Of a stretch of DNA of 64,000 bases, positions 63,522-64,000 are shown one piece after another. Origin of the DNA: Deltaproteobacteria bacterium (GTDB taxonomy: Bacteria > Desulfobacterota > Binatia > Binatales > Binataceae); NCBI GenBank assembly GCA_021780755.1, contig JAJXYF010000039.1, positions 1 to 64,000 on the forward strand, read 5' to 3'. The stretch's first letter is position 1, and each line of letters begins with the position of its first letter. Both the position numbers and the translations under genes were made by a program. Below the pieces are notes generated by a model, which saw nothing but the letters and a program-made list of their open reading frames with translations, searched no databases and was not told the origin of the DNA.

Positions 63522-64000
63522 CTAGCGGATGGCGCCGTCGGCGCGCCAACGATCGATATCGGCCTTCGAGTAGCCGAGCCCGCCGAGCACTTCCTCGGTA
63601 TGCTGGCCGAGTTTCGGCGCGAGCGAGCGAATCGAACCCGGCGTGTCCGACAGCTTGACCGAAACGCCGACCTGCTTGACCTTTTCGCCGGTGGGCGTTT
63701 CGACCTCGACGATCATATTGCGCGCGCGAATCTGCGGGTCGTGTTCAAGCTCGTCGAGCGTCAGCATCTTGCCCACGCAGATGTCCGATTGGCTCAGGTA
63801 ATCGAACCACTCGTCGCGCGTGCGGGTTTTGAAGATGGCGGCGAAATGCTCGAGCATCTCGGTCCACTTCGCATGGTTGTTCTGGTCGGTGATGTATTGC
63901 TCGCAGCCGAGCGCGCGGCACAGGTTGGCATAGAACCACGGCTCGACTGAGCCAATTGTAATAATCTTGCCGTCCCTGGTTTCGTAGAGGTTGTAGTATG
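63522..64000 (-). CDS. CaiB/BaiF family CoA-transferase (partial)
   Basis: The C-terminal about 158 residues of a CaiB-type protein; the 5' part lies beyond the window. In frame from the edge it reads YYNLYETRDGKIITIGSVEP, then WFYANLCRALGC and EHFAAIFKTRTRDEWFDYL, ending in PGSIRSLAPKLGQHTEEVLG and a terminal RADGAIR helix. These match the alpha-methylacyl-CoA-racemase-like branch. A small lipoprotein gene follows directly. Third CaiB gene of the window. Confidence 0.88.
   Translation of the reverse strand, partial: YYNLYETRDGKIITIGSVEPWFYANLCRALGCEQYITDQNNHAKWTEMLEHFAAIFKTRTRDEWFDYLSQSDICVGKMLTLDELEHDPQIRARNMIVEVETPTGEKVKQVGVSVKLSDTPGSIRSLAPKLGQHTEEVLGGLGYSKADIDRWRADGAIR

Overview
This is a 64-kb stretch of a high-GC, gene-dense, Gram-negative-type bacterial chromosome. 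The envelope is inferred from several lipoproteins, SppA, a GspC-like protein and MurA. The mix of acyl-CoA dehydrogenases, three CaiB/BaiF CoA-transferases, two LLM-class (F420-type) oxidoreductases, an ADP-forming acyl-CoA synthetase and a diiron protein resembles uncultured soil lineages once placed near Deltaproteobacteria, such as Candidatus Binatota. That placement is inference from gene content only. I found no rRNA, tRNA or CRISPR array.

Layout. 1-16 kb: a lipoprotein-like protein, two acyl-CoA dehydrogenases on the minus strand, a laccase-domain protein (PgeF), UvrA, an RluA-type pseudouridine synthase, a CaiB/SnoaL-like pair, ComF, a methyltransferase, PurM-PurN, a TIGR04283-like glycosyltransferase and glutaredoxin. 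16-29 kb: GlpK, glutamate-cysteine ligase, an orphan GspC-like protein, a DacA-type carboxypeptidase, a DUF2333-like protein, SppA, a lipoprotein, a three-domain acyl-CoA synthetase and a 2-hydroxyacid dehydrogenase.

29-37 kb is an accessory island of visibly lower GC. It holds four TadG-like proteins, two TadE-like proteins, a small secreted protein, and decayed remnants of a fifth TadG-like gene and possibly of a CaiB gene. No Tad motor, prepilin peptidase or Flp pilin gene is present. Two of the TadG-like genes share a recognisable sigma70-like promoter.

37-45 kb returns to core genes: hisA-hisB-hisD, murA, a GlsB-like membrane protein, prmC-prfA and rpmE. 45-48 kb has a DapA-superfamily aldolase directly followed by a fused PfkB-kinase/SIS-isomerase, which looks like a compact sugar or sugar-acid module. 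48-53 kb is a catabolic-looking group: a crotonase-family protein, a diiron protein, a TetR regulator with a candidate operator, an LLM oxidoreductase and a CaiB transferase.

53-57 kb carries a probable signalling operon: a membrane double-FHA protein, a small zinc-ribbon membrane protein, and a Ser/Thr kinase whose catalytic lysine appears to have moved from strand beta3 to the glycine-rich loop, as in eukaryotic WNK kinases. The remainder holds a PHP phosphoesterase, a second LLM oxidoreductase, a ClC channel with CBS and TrkA-C-like domains, an alpha/beta hydrolase, a class III aminotransferase, a small lipoprotein and a CaiB gene cut by the window end. A palindromic dispersed repeat occurs at about 2.3-2.45 kb and again at 48.3-48.45 kb.
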